DNA from: Mesaphorura yosii
Lineage: Eukaryota > Arthropoda > Collembola > Poduromorpha > Tullbergiidae
Assembly (NCBI GenBank): GCA_009869945.1
Contig: WIXG01000146.1
Span: 62,001-126,000 of the forward strand
DNA: 64,000 nucleotides
Direction: 5' to 3'
Below are positions 11,492 through 22,367 of the stretch, piece after piece; within the stretch, counting starts at the first letter, position 1, and each line of letters starts with the position of its first letter. The translations under genes and the position numbers were made by a program. Below the pieces are notes generated by a model. The model did no database searches. It was not told the origin of the DNA and saw only the letters and a list, made by a program, of their open reading frames with translations.

Positions 11492-12183
11492 ATGGAAAGA
11501 GTCGTCTTGAGCATCGCTTGTTACCTTCTTTTCTTAACCCTATGCAGTGTTCCAGCTTCAGGTTAGTTTGACATCTCCGTTTCGGAATAACTCAATTACC
11601 AATCTGTGGAATTCTAGGCCAATACAACTTCGTTCCACCCCGGAGGCATCCGACAGCAGTTCCGCCAGTAGCAGTCGTGCCTCCCATCCGAGTCTTCCGA
11701 GATGACCCTGGATGCGGTGGTCGTGCTCCAGGATTTTATTCCAACCCAGACAACTGCTACAAGTTCTACAGGTGTGTTGACGAGGTCGCCTATCTGAAAC
11801 GGTACGATTTCGACTGCGCTCCCGGCACAGCATTCGATCCAACGCTCTCCGTCTGCAATTTCCCCGGCCAAGGCGGTACATTTCAAGAATGCGAGCGGCG
11901 AGAGCCACCGCCGCAAGTAGTAATCCAATTTGAGCCGGAACCAGAGCCTGTCAGGCCTCCCCAGCGGAGGCCGGCAGTCTCAGTCCTCGTGCAACAAGGC
12001 CAAGGTTACGGAGAGAAGGACTACACTGTAAACCCAAACCCTGGGAATTATGGACAACGTGAGCCTAATTACGGAAATCGACGACCCACTGCTGACAGGA
12101 TTAATGATCGACAACCAAATCCAAATCGTGGTAATGTGAGGTTCTGGAGTAATAGGAATAACTACGCTGATTATGAAAAGTAG
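11492..12183 (+). CDS. Secreted chitin-binding protein with one CBM14 (peritrophin-A) domain
   Basis: Two exons, 11492-11561 and 11618-12183, joined GT-AG in phase, encode 211 residues. Residues 1-24 form a signal peptide (MERVVLSIACYLLFLTLCSV). The single CBM14 domain has all six cysteines with spacing C-x13-C-x5-C-x13-C-x12-C-x11-C, plus the aromatic residues expected for chitin contact (GFY, CYKFYRC). The tail is Pro/Gln/Arg/Asn-rich with loose repeats of an N-P-N-x-G-N type (NPNPGNYGQ, NPNRGNV), as in cuticular proteins analogous to peritrophins or simple matrix proteins. It probably acts in cuticle, tracheal lining or peritrophic matrix. An AATAAA follows at 12290. The signal-peptide exon plus domain exon layout is usual for this family. 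Confidence 0.92.
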
Positions 12184-12289
12184 TTTTTTATGTCTGAGTG
12201 ACTGAAATTCACACGATTTAGCAAGTTACCATAAACGAGCTTTGGTCTTTGTCGACAATCCAGATGAATGTCTTCTACCTTGAACTTAG

Positions 12290-12295
12290 AATAAA
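12290..12295 (+). terminator. Poly(A) signal of the CBM14 gene
   Basis: AATAAA 107 bp after the stop codon of the chitin-binding protein gene. Confidence 0.65.
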
Positions 12296-12794
12296 GTACA
12301 GCTAAATTCAATTTGCCTCAGTGCGTTTCTTGCCTTATCTTACATGGAATCTCTTACTTCAAAATAGGTGTGGGAATCTTGATGCAAGCGTGGTTAGAAT
12401 AGTAAACTGAAGTGGCTCTTCCTCTTAACCTTCGACAAAATATGAATTTGAGTGGTGCAGTAAGTAATTTTATGGTATTTTTTGTAAAGGTCAACACTTT
12501 GTCGGTTCTGCAGTATAAAAAATGAAGACGCAAAATTATGCCTTAAAATCTGATGTATCTGGTACGGATATACTTAAATGTCAATTAATCAGTTTGTTCC
12601 CACATTGCAACACTTTACATTGCAATAAAAATTTATTATTGACTAGCTGTGTGTCTGTTAATCGTTCTGAGTCTACTTCTTAATTATTAATTATGAGAAC
12701 AAATAATTTATCGTTAAAAACGTGCGTCAAAATATCTGCCTCACGTCGGAATTGGGAAAATTGAATCTATACGTATTAATGGTTTCAACTTCCT
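12296..12794. other. Intergenic, no gene recognised
   Basis: AT-rich sequence with no supported coding frame. A short inverted pair (ATTGCAA...TTGCAAT type) around 12604-12626 is the only local structure noticed. Confidence 0.4.
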
Positions 12795-13310
12795 CTAATC
12801 CGGAAACAAGTGCACTTGCACGCGGATTGTCAGCGTTCCAGATCTAATATCGGCTTCTCGAACAATGGATGGGACAGTTCCAAGCGTGACGTATCCGGCC
12901 TTGGTGGACGAACATTTGCAAGTAGCTTCTACGTAAGAGATTCCAAAACAAATGGCACCACCGTTAAATGCAGACCTTAGTCCAAATATTCAAGGCTCAC
13001 CCCGAACTCTGCTTCCAAATCCGTCTGCTTTTCGAATGCATGTCTTGACCTCCGCCAAAAATTTCGATTGTGGTGGCTGGGTTACTTGAAACGACAGGTA
13101 TAAATGCTGAGAGAGTAAAAGCCCTCGTTCCAAGTAAAATTTTAGTACAATTTCACCAGCTTCTTTCGTTGAAATCTTGTGAAATGTGGAATGCCCGGAA
13201 AGAGAGCGACTCTCTACTAATTTCTCAAAGTCCTCGTACTGGAGCTCAAAGCTGTTATGGAAATGATCGCCTTGGTCATGGTCCTCTTCGTCAGAACTGG
13301 GATCTTCCAT
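12795..13310 (-). CDS. Possible small MATH-like domain gene (two exons)
   Basis: Exon 13310-13001 ends at a GTGAGC donor. A 72-bp intron (12929-13000) ends in TACGTAG, and exon 12928-12795 runs to a TAG. The join is in phase and yields 147 residues. After an acidic start (MEDPSSDEEDHDQGDHF), the pattern of hydrophobic strands (EIVLKFYLE, HLYLSFQV, AEVKTCIRKADG) and the ending GTLTIRVQVHLFPD resembles the MATH (TRAF-like) fold as found in BTB/MATH adaptors, and the span of about 125 residues fits one MATH domain. No BTB or RING part is seen downstream. The intron length is typical of the neighbouring TAF5 gene. The call rests on weak similarity by eye; a decayed gene or chance frame remains possible, because read without splicing the frame meets a stop at the donor. 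Confidence 0.4.
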
Positions 13311-13798
13311 CTTGGGAAAGTCAAATCACTCAAACTTACAAAAATTGTCATACAAATTCTGCTTCTTCTTGACAAGATTTCGTGACGTTGTCAATTTGTG
13401 TACTGCACACTGATCATAAAACCTTGCAAGATCGCAAATTGCACGATTGTATGTTTCAACCCAAGAGATAAGTTATCTATCTCTGCTTCGTCAGCGTTCG
13501 CCTAACACGAATACGTGCGCTGCACGTGATGCATGCTTCATCCCGCATAGCTGTTAGCATATTTTAGTTCCAGCAAAGTCATGTGCAAAGATAATTGGCC
13601 TTAATCAATGACCATGAATTCCAGGCGGACCCGCAAAATTAAAGAATGCATGAGCACAATTTTGACTCGTCATTCTGTCAGAAACTGAGGCAGTATTCAC
13701 ATTATTGACATACATATTTCAAATCGTGCAGAAAGAATTGTAAAGCAAACTTGTTCGACTTGATGACGGTACCATTTCCTGTCTGGTTGATCGTGCCA
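13311..13798. other. Intergenic, no gene recognised
   Basis: Upstream side of the possible MATH-like gene. A short minus-strand open stretch at about 13355-13470 cannot be joined in phase to the MATH-like exon, so I leave it unannotated. Confidence 0.4.
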
Positions 13799-14480
13799 AT
13801 TCTAATCACTGGATGACACATGCGTTATTTCATTCACAAAATGAAGAACAAAACCAGAGCCAGAATTCAAAGAAATTAAGCAGAACTGGGGCAATGCAAT
13901 GGCTTGAAAAGCTTCCTGAAAATAGAAAGATGCAGGAAGAAGGCAACGCAGTCGACAAAATTAAGAGCACGTGTGGCAGTTGATCTTTCTCACCTCAAAA
14001 TGATGGCAAAACCTAGAAACACCTCGAATGAGAGGAAGAACACTTCTTTAATTCCAGCTCAGACGCGAGCATTAACCTTGAACTGAAACTAAAATGATAA
14101 CGATTTTGAAGAATTACTTCAATCGGACTACTTTCTGAACGAGGCGAAGTGAAGGCCCTCGACGCTGACAAATTTTTAAGGTCAAGCTTGGCGACGGGAC
14201 ATTATTCTCGTAAATAACCACCACGACTCGCTAAAACTTCTGCGATGTCAGCAAACAGGCAAACGGTCGCAAACGAAAGGCTGCAGTAGCTGCTTAACGA
14301 GCACGAGGTTTCACTGATAAGTGATGAGGCGAGTTGCGAGAGAAATATTAAAACCATCAGGTCCCGGATAGAGTTTATTGGCTTCCAGCTGCAAGGCCAA
14401 TATCGGCAATTTTCTTGAAACATCAAGCAAGGTGCAACGGTGCTACTAAAACTGGCCAATTTCATTCAAAAACGAGTGTG
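13799..14480 (+). pseudogene. Decayed coding sequence of unknown origin
   Basis: Two neighbouring stretches, about 13799-14095 and 14130-14480, translate on the plus strand into polar, Gln/Glu/Lys/Ser-rich protein-like sequence (e.g. AMQWLEKLPENRKMQEEG, and later SRIEFIGFQLQGQYRQF). Both are interrupted by several stop codons and lie in different frames. The residue make-up (helical, heptad-like, few Cys or His) is more like former coding sequence than random DNA. I do not recognise the family; a decayed host gene or a transposon remnant are both possible. Confidence 0.3.
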
Positions 14481-14542
14481 TTTTTGGTGCGAACTTGTCA
14501 AAACAGTGTGCATTGTTTGAAGAAACTGGCTTAAGACAATTT

Positions 14543-14626
14543 ATTGTTCCCGACAATTGTTTCTAGGGAGTTGTTTCCAGTGAATTGTTGCCAGAGAATC
14601 GTTTCCAAAGGAATTGCTTCCCGTAT
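14543..14626. repeat. Degenerate 14-15 bp minisatellite
   Basis: Six imperfect units of the type TTGTTTCCAGTGAA / TTGTTGCCAGAGAA in tandem. The unit resembles those of the inverted minisatellite blocks at 15763-15851 and 16127-16236, suggesting a common repeat family. Confidence 0.6.
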
Positions 14627-15760
14627 GAAACCTTACTCTGTAGTGACGTCTGAACGAGTCTGCAAATTATTATTTCCACAAATTCACAATCCATATTGGT
14701 TGGAATTGCCAATCATTACCCAATTTTAAATTCAAAAGGAAATGTCAGAACAAAATATGATGCTAATAATTTAGTATGCTCAGTCCGATCTCGTAAGCCA
14801 ATTTCCAAATAAATAAGCAATTGTGCTTGTTAAATTATTACTGACCTGGTTCTTCAAACCTCTTGAAGCGAAGAAGTGAAACAATTTTCAGGGAAGCAGA
14901 AAGAATTCAGTGCATATTTTTTGTTCATTCTCAATTTTTCATGGTATTGACTTTTAATGCAATTTATAGTATTAGAAGGTAATTTGTACGAGAAGAATCT
15001 CATGAATACAAACCAAGCATTTGTGTACCTGTGCGCATAATTCCAGGCCCCGGGTTCTGCAAAGTCACGAAGGAATTCTCGCCGTCCTGTCTTGACTTTA
15101 GCTCCTTGCACGATACTGAAGCTTGTTTGGATGAAGTTTCTAAGTAAAAGTGTAAATACAAATAATCATAAGAATCCGAAGGATGTTGGATGTATAAAGA
15201 GTACGCAAAACTTTTTCCGTTGGTTCGTTCATTCCAATCTCATGACTTGGAGCAAGACTCAGTCAAGTCAAAAATAAGTAGAAGAGGAAAAGAATGAGGA
15301 CAATATTCCTCGGCCATTAAATTCTTATGGAGTAAAAAATATATATGAATCCCATTTTGTTATGTGTATTTTATGTCAATAGACTGTTATAAGATTCGCT
15401 CTGCGAGGGATAAAATGGTGGAACTTTCTTTCTGCCTACTTTCGTTTACTTTCTCCGCTCACTTCCTGCTCCGGTGATGTGTGCGTCGTGTCATGGGCCT
15501 GAATGGAGATGGACTTGGACTACCGTTACGCACATACGGGCGACAAAATTCCTTCGCTATCGCCGTACAAGTCAAGCAGAGTCTTAACACTGAATTACGT
15601 ACCTAACTTTATTATCACGGAGATAGTTTCTGTTACGACCGCTCAAACTATTTTATTTTGGATTACGACAGCGTCCAGCAGCAACTCATGATCAAGTTAT
15701 GATCAAACTAACCTTCATCATCCAGAATCCAGCTTCGCGCAGTTCAAAGATTCGTGTACT
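14627..15760. other. Intergenic, no gene recognised
   Basis: No frame with coding character and no RNA gene seen. The small frames present look random. Confidence 0.4.
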
Positions 15761-16236
15761 GTCTTTTCCCCGAAAACCTTTTGCCGGAATGCATTTTGTC
15801 AGAATTTTTTCCCCAGAAAATACTTTTTGCCATGTTTCTTTACCATAATTCTTTAATTAGGTGCAAATACTATGCAGGTACACAGACACTCAAATGAGTC
15901 GCAAATTGCAGACGTCAATCCTCTCAAAGTTGCACTCAGTGAGTTAGTAGCCCGGAATATGTCCGAAACAAGTGCAGAGGTACCGAAAAGTTAACTAGCG
16001 ATGGCTACCTGCTTGCACAATCACAATAATTAATGTTGATACTTTGTTCTTAAATGTTAAGCATTATTACCTTCAGATGTTTTTTATAACGTTCTTTGAC
16101 TTTGCAAATTATTAAAGTGAATGCCCACAGGTTGTGGCAAATGAACATTCTGGCAAAAAGAACAGTATGGCATCCGGTAATTCTGAGAAAAAAATCTGGG
16201 AAAATGCATTTCGGGAAGGGTTTTCGGGGAAAAGAC
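15761..16236. repeat. Inverted pair of minisatellite blocks (foldback-like, 476 bp)
   Basis: The outer edges are a perfect 17-bp inverted repeat: GTCTTTTCCCCGAAAAC at 15761-15777 and its complement at 16220-16236. Inside each edge is a block of imperfect 13-18 bp units around a TTTTGCCAGAAT consensus, direct on the left (15763-15851) and inverted on the right (16127-16236). About 275 bp of unrelated sequence lies between. The minus-strand open frames here are products of this repeat. It may be a non-autonomous foldback element or a rearranged minisatellite; no clear target duplication is visible. Confidence 0.6.
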
Positions 16237-18998
16237 GCAAGACCAAGAGATTACGATCTGATTTTTTAAAAAGGATTGCTGGTACTGTGATTCGTACACG
16301 CTGCATGGCAGAGATGATTTGGAGAACTTTGTGTATTTATGAACTTGAACTAATTTCGTTACTAACTTATTGCCAACGTAGGTAGAATTGAGTCTTAATT
16401 CGGAAAGTTGACCAACCGTGAGATTATGACTTAAGTTCTTATTCTTATCCTCTTTCTCCATTGCCTCAGAATCAGAACTCACGGCTCGGTCCTTCGTTTT
16501 GTTGGATAGCAAAGGAAAGAATTATTAATCTCATAAACCAGCCTGAATTGGATCACCCAATTCAATACGGCAGCCGCGTCCATTAATTATCATTCAGTTC
16601 GAGACGGCCGGAATCTTGGTTCCGTGAAATCGAAGTCGTTCAAAATAAGGTCCTCTCGATTTCAGCCGAGCCTAGCTGTAGTCATAGTTTAGTGGTGGCA
16701 CTGATATACGTACGTGTTTCGAATAACAACTCCTCCATCAAGATGCGGGCCACCGCTTCCTATTGCTCAAAGACTCAAAGTGATGGATTCAATCCCACAT
16801 AATTGCAACTTAAAGTGAGGGATTTCACATATTGGTGATCTTGAGCATTGCGTCCCATGTCATATCAATAACTTTTGAGTTGAGGTCCCAGATTTGTGCA
16901 GTATCAAATAATATTAAATGTCCTTAATAGAATACAAGTGATTTGTGCCAATGATTTCTGCGGGGTCCTGAAGTCATGTCGAATTGCACCTAATGTTATA
17001 TTGAATTCCTTTTATGACATGCTGCCGTCTGGTTCAGAATACTAAAGATCCATTTCTTTAAGATAAGGTGGCGCGGCGACTGGAAGAGCCGAGAATGAAA
17101 TTCTACGAAATAAACATTGAGCCACTGCATGGGACATCTCCTGTCGAAATCAATCGACTGAACTCCTCACTTTCAAGCGTAGGCTGAAGAACAGACAGAC
17201 AGACATTCGCTCAACTGTGACATCTGTCCTCTCTCCAATAATTCTGAGTGCAATTTTTTCCGCGAGTTGAAACAATTTTGACTAGGAATCAATTTCACTT
17301 TGTGTAGGACCTTCAGAGCAATGCGCTTAGGTGGCACTCTGACTCCACACTCTCCAAGATTCTTGCTGGGAGAAAGAAAATTATTTTGGAAGTGTAAGCA
17401 AAAAAGTAAGTGAATTGAGAGGTTGTCTCTTCCTGTTCGGGAACTTTTCCATTTCACGTAAGATCATCCACTTCCTTTTATTCTCTTCCTCACCCTTCAC
17501 AGTTCCAGCTCAAGTTTTCCAACATTTCGTTCTCGGATACAACTTTCCCATTCTTTTCCTTTCTTGGCGGTGCGTACGTACTGTGCGAAGTGCACGGGGC
17601 ATGCTCTAATGAATGGCGAGAGTAAATGAATACTCCAACACTGGAGACGACAGCCCCTGCCGGGCGTCCCTTCCCGGCAGCTTTATCTTGGTCTGGACCG
17701 TTCCGCCACTGCTAACAATCAATTCAGTCAGGAAACGGAGAGTTGAGTTAAAGGTTTGGACAATCAGTAACGGTGAGTTAATAATGAAATACTCAGTTTA
17801 GTAAGGAATTCGACAGCAATGACAATTGACAATGAATCGGCGACCCTCCGATGGAATGGTTGCAAGCGTTGCAAAGTTCGCCGAATGCTTCAATTCCATA
17901 TGAAATCAATTTTTGTTCCAATAAACGCTGCAACGAATCTCAGTTCAGAGAGAGTAGACGCAAACATTTCGTGGCGGAACTACATTAAAAGCTGAATTTA
18001 GTTTCACATCAATTAAAAACTCCATACTGAATGACTCAGGAGTCTTCGTGGTGAGCTTACAAATCGGGTCTCTCCACGCAAGTTTATTTTCAGCAACACA
18101 AACGGTCATGTTTCTGCGTACATTACATTTTTACAGCGCAGCATGGCAAGTTCATTATAATACAGTAAAATAATGCCTAGAGACGAGAAGACAGGACCAT
18201 TGATCTATAATGCTTAAGGGCTTGAGCACAAAATAGGTACTGTTCGAGCTGTTGCACTGCACTCGTCCAAGCCATGGAAGCTCTTTGAAGGGTTTCTGTT
18301 TTTGCTTGGTGCAACAATGTACCGTCGTACCCGAGAGGTTTGGGTTTCTTAAGCTGAAGATTTGAGTCTTGAAAAAATGCCAACGCTGTGCTGAGCGCAG
18401 AACACAGCAGCAATCTAAAATTCACCCCCTTGAACAAGAAATGTGCACATTGCACTCAACAAAGGACAAGACGTGAGAAATTAACACAAGATTCTGTAAT
18501 GCATGCGAGTTTTCTTGTGTGTCTGCTGCATAGCTCGGCTGTCTTATCTTCTCTGCTGGAGGATAACGAAAAATGTACTCGTTTCTCGCTTTAGGTACCA
18601 TCATCATCGTCCATGACGTACGAGTACGTATACCGGAGTTGTAAGACAGTCTTGTGAGTATTCAGCATATTTGAGATGATGCGAGAAGAAACCTTTTCTT
18701 GTAAGCTTTGTCATGTAAAAGATTCAGGCCAAGCCAGGCTCACAGGCTCCTTTTTAGTTAGTCGAGCTGAATATTGAATAGTTAACAAGTTTTATCATTT
18801 CCACATTTCTTCTTCACCAACTGTCGGTCCCGGACTGAGTTGCAATGTGAATATTGTGCTTGGTTTTCCTTCGTACTGTTGTGATTGTGAAGCGCGTTTC
18901 TCTTGGAAGCATTTAATTCCGCCGCATAAGTTTAAGTTTTCACTGCAGTTTGCTGATTAACTAACTTAACTTGGCAGTACATCTATGAACCTGCAGTC
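16237..18998. other. Upstream region of FBXL14
   Basis: No convincing coding frame. A short (ACAG)n run occurs at 17191-17204. The last few hundred bases should hold the promoter and 5' UTR of the F-box gene; the start codon at 18999 has a G at +4 (GTCATGGCG). A 5' UTR intron cannot be excluded. Confidence 0.45.
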
Positions 18999-21389
18999 AT
19001 GGCGGGCATCGCTTCATTTACGACCACGACCAGAAAGCGGTTTCCCAGTGCAATGGATAGTTCGACCGGAAAAGCCACCGGAAACAGCAACTGCCCTTCT
19101 CCTACCACAAACACTGCTGACAGTGACACGATACTCGATTACAGTCTGAAGAAACGGCCTGCTAAAACCAGCAAAAGTGAGTACGACCATAACATTGTGA
19201 CTATAATCAGTGATACGCGGGCTTCAAATCAGCAAACCCGGTCGTACAGAAGCAACCACAACGCACAATATCAGTACGAAGAGTTCCAGCAGTATGTGTC
19301 AAGGACAAATTCTAATCATCCGGAGTTCCATGCACCAAGTGCTTTTCTGCCTTTCAGTAGACTGTACTCATTTAATGGCGACAGTGATTACAGCGGATAC
19401 TTTAGAGGGTTGAGTCAGTCACCTGTGCATGAATCATTTTCTCAAGAAACGCCGCAGCCACCTCCGCAACAGCGTCACATCAACTCACTGTTCCCGGAAC
19501 TCCTTGCGACAGTCTTCCTCTTTCTGGACACCCAAGACAAAGGTCGAGCGGCACAAGTTTGTAAGTACTGGCGTGAAGTCTCTTACGAGAAGCGTATTTG
19601 GAAGGGCATCGAAGCCAAAGTCCATTTGCAGTCCAAGGGAAATTCGACGCTGTATCAAAGCCTGACACGTCGTGGCGTCCACCAAATACAAATACTGAGC
19701 TTGAAGAAGAGTTTGCGTGAACTTTTCATTGGTTTGCCAAATTTGACAAGCTTAAAGCTGAGCGGTTGTTACAATGTGACTGATTGGACCCTGTTTTCAA
19801 CGTTTACAACATCCAACAGTAGTTTCTTACTGCCACTTCAAAATGTGCCAATGAATTCTGATGATTCGTCGTCTAGCAGCAGTAGAACGAGATTGTATTC
19901 ACCTGCTGTAGCGGTCCCAGCGCCAAGTCCTGTCTTTCATTATCCAGTTCAGTATCAGTTGCACGCCTTAACCACGCTGGATCTCTCGCTCTGCAAGCAA
20001 GTGTCCGATATCAGCTTAGGAAGAATTGCAATTCGTGCACCAAATCTCCAAACGCTGGAGCTCGGCGGATGTTGTCAGATCACAGATCGTGGCCTTCTTA
20101 TCATTGCGTGGGGATTCAAGAATCTTACAAGACTGAATCTACGATCGTGCCATTTAGTCAGCGATGTGGGGATTGGCTATTTATCTGGCCTTGTGACCGT
20201 GGAACATTTACACGAGCCTAAAACTTTTGATTTTCTGACAAAATTTGGCCTACTGCAGCTCAGCTCAAGCGGCAGCGCCAGCATGAATTCGAAAGACACC
20301 CAGTCGTATTCGACGAATGATCTCCAATATGCTTCAGGCTCGGGGTCCTCGCTTTATGAAGAACCTGTCAAGTCGAAACGTTCCCGCAAAGATCACAGCT
20401 CTGACAGGAAAGGAACTGCACGACGACAACAATGCTCCCTCTGCCACCAGCTCATCATGCATCCAAAACCAAGTTCCAGTGCCGGATTCGTGCCTGGTCT
20501 CGGTCCTTCGTCAAGCAACGAGACGGGAACAGGAGACAATGGAAGCAGAAGAAAACGTAAGCTTGTCTACAAGAAGTATTTAATGAATACAACTCTGGAC
20601 AATTGTCAGCGGATTATCGACGATGTCGCTAAAGACTCAAGCAACCCTCCGGTTCCTATTAGCGCCAGCAATAGCGGTAGCGTTTTTAGTGTTGGATTTG
20701 AGAAGATTGGACCGAATACTGAATTTGGTACAAAGAATCTGCAAATCCTCGTCCTACAAGACTGCCAAAAGTTGACTGATACGTGTCTTTCATACATTTC
20801 ACCCTCGTCCGGCACTTCATCTTCCTTCTACTTCTCAGCCGTTCCTGACATCGAAAGCACAAGCACACCGCCTGGTGCCCCTGCAGCCAAGGGATTGTTG
20901 ACCCTGGAATCGATCAACTTGAGTTTCTGCATTCACATCACCGATTCGGGTCTTAAACAATTGGCAAAACTCCCCAGGTTAAGTGAATTAAACTTGAGGT
21001 CATGTGATTCGATTACAGACTACGGTCTTGCCAATCTACGAGAGTGTGGTTCGAGACTGGCAGCCCTTGATATTTCATTCTGTGACAAGATAAACAACGT
21101 AGGACTGAACCATATCGCGTGCTGGATGAACAGTCTCAAGGCGCTGTCAATTTCTTCATGTAACATTTCCGACTCCGGACTTTTGAAAATTGCTCAATCA
21201 CTTTCTCAACTGGAAACGCTTCATCTGGGCCAGTGCTCTAAAATCACCGACGAGTCCATAAAGTGCGTTGCTACCAAATGCAAGAGTCTCAAGTACATGG
21301 ACTTGTACGGTTGCAACAAAATTAGCCGGGAAGGGTTACAGAGTCTCATGAAATTACCAAGCATTGTTAGTCTGAACTTGGGCCTGTGA
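18999..21389 (+). CDS. FBXL14: F-box/LRR protein FBXL14 (partner of paired, Ppa), with large insertions
   Basis: A single uninterrupted frame of 796 residues. The F-box at about 160-205 (INSLFPELLATVFLFLD, then KGRAAQVCKYWREVSY) is followed by IWKGIEAKVHL and QILSLKKSL, all nearly identical to FBXL14. Cysteine-type leucine-rich repeats follow (LKLSGCYNVTD, LDLSLCKQVSD, LELGGCCQITD, LNLRSCHLVSDVGIGYL, LVLQDCQKLTD, INLSFCIHITD, LNLRSCDSITD, LDISFCDKINN, LHLGQCSKITD, MDLYGCNKIS), ending in SLNLGL. The protein is a substrate receptor of an SCF ubiquitin ligase; FBXL14/Ppa targets Snail-family and Paired factors in other animals. Human FBXL14 is 418 residues. The extra length is an N-terminal Ser/Thr-rich extension (1-160) and insertions at about 266-318, 399-575 and 601-632; the middle one has a basic patch (RRKRKLVYKK) and a C-x2-C. 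The gene is intronless here. Poly(A) signals lie at 22358-22367. Confidence 0.95.
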   Translation: MAGIASFTTTTRKRFPSAMDSSTGKATGNSNCPSPTTNTADSDTILDYSLKKRPAKTSKSEYDHNIVTIISDTRASNQQTRSYRSNHNAQYQYEEFQQYVSRTNSNHPEFHAPSAFLPFSRLYSFNGDSDYSGYFRGLSQSPVHESFSQETPQPPPQQRHINSLFPELLATVFLFLDTQDKGRAAQVCKYWREVSYEKRIWKGIEAKVHLQSKGNSTLYQSLTRRGVHQIQILSLKKSLRELFIGLPNLTSLKLSGCYNVTDWTLFSTFTTSNSSFLLPLQNVPMNSDDSSSSSSRTRLYSPAVAVPAPSPVFHYPVQYQLHALTTLDLSLCKQVSDISLGRIAIRAPNLQTLELGGCCQITDRGLLIIAWGFKNLTRLNLRSCHLVSDVGIGYLSGLVTVEHLHEPKTFDFLTKFGLLQLSSSGSASMNSKDTQSYSTNDLQYASGSGSSLYEEPVKSKRSRKDHSSDRKGTARRQQCSLCHQLIMHPKPSSSAGFVPGLGPSSSNETGTGDNGSRRKRKLVYKKYLMNTTLDNCQRIIDDVAKDSSNPPVPISASNSGSVFSVGFEKIGPNTEFGTKNLQILVLQDCQKLTDTCLSYISPSSGTSSSFYFSAVPDIESTSTPPGAPAAKGLLTLESINLSFCIHITDSGLKQLAKLPRLSELNLRSCDSITDYGLANLRECGSRLAALDISFCDKINNVGLNHIACWMNSLKALSISSCNISDSGLLKIAQSLSQLETLHLGQCSKITDESIKCVATKCKSLKYMDLYGCNKISREGLQSLMKLPSIVSLNLGL

Positions 21390-22367
21390 AATTAGTACGT
21401 AAAATCAATCGATGTATTCCCTGACAATCCTAACGAGCTGTGCCTTTACAAAAATTCACGACATTCACCTCAACATTAGCGAACTAAGAAACGCATGATT
21501 TTATTGAACTCTTTTGTGCCTTTTTGGTTCACACCAAAACTCCATAATGTGAAGCGTATCAGTTAGCGGCGAGAGATTTGTAAAGTGATATTACGACTAG
21601 AAATTAGATTGTAAGGATTAAATTTGTCATTTCCATTTCCCGTTCTGAATGATTTCAGTTTTGTGTTGTAAATCTCATGGAGTATGAATTTTTAAGGTTC
21701 CCGATGTCCTTTTCCTTAGTCAATCTCGCATGTACTCGAATTCACCTAGAAATGTATTTTTTCTTGGTTGATTTAACCTTATTCTTGCTTTTATGGAATG
21801 TTATTTATTTCAACCCCATTCTTCGCTTCCTTCCTGTGTTCCTTCTTTTCAACTGATTCCCCAAAAGAGGAAAAAATTCCGCATCTCAGATGCACAAAAG
21901 AAAACAGCGGTTCATACATCAGTGACGTGCGTTGAATTTAATGTGAAATGTGAACCAGAATCAGCTCAACAGTTCAGACGCTCAATAGACGTGGACATTT
22001 TTCTGAAAGAAAGAATTTTTACCCATTTTCCTTTTATGCACATTCTTACTGAATTTCCCGATTATCGTTCCGTGAGTCCCAGTGCGGAGTTCTTGTTACC
22101 TGTTCCTTTACAGAAAATTGCATGCGACTGAACCCATAATCAATACCCTTCCATGTAATGCATTGCAATGCAGTTCAATGCAGCAGAACAACCTGCCTTT
22201 ACCTCAGAATTGTTGGCCTGTATAATTTAACCATTTTAATACTTATGAAAGAGCCCACATTTATCCTAACACACAAGAGACTGTAGCAGGCATTACAAAA
22301 TTAAACCTTTATTACGCGTATTGTGTATTACACTGTCTGAGATTATACTGTAAATGCAATAAATAAA
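21390..22367 (+). other. Probable 3' UTR of FBXL14
   Basis: No coding character in any frame. The first canonical AATAAA on the plus strand that I see is the overlapping pair at 22358-22367, which would give a 3' UTR of nearly 1 kb. Confidence 0.4.

Noticed and set aside
11558-11928. Minus-strand frames of 104-116 codons
   Set aside because: They are antisense to the CBM14 domain exon, which has all six expected cysteines.
13355-13470. Possible upstream exon of the MATH-like gene (minus strand)
   Set aside because: An open stretch with a GTAAGT donor exists, but the available acceptors give introns of only 29-43 bp and the joins break the frame.
16084-16512. Minus-strand 142-codon frame and the overlapping plus-strand 83-codon frame
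   Set aside because: Much of both is translated minisatellite repeat with no protein character.
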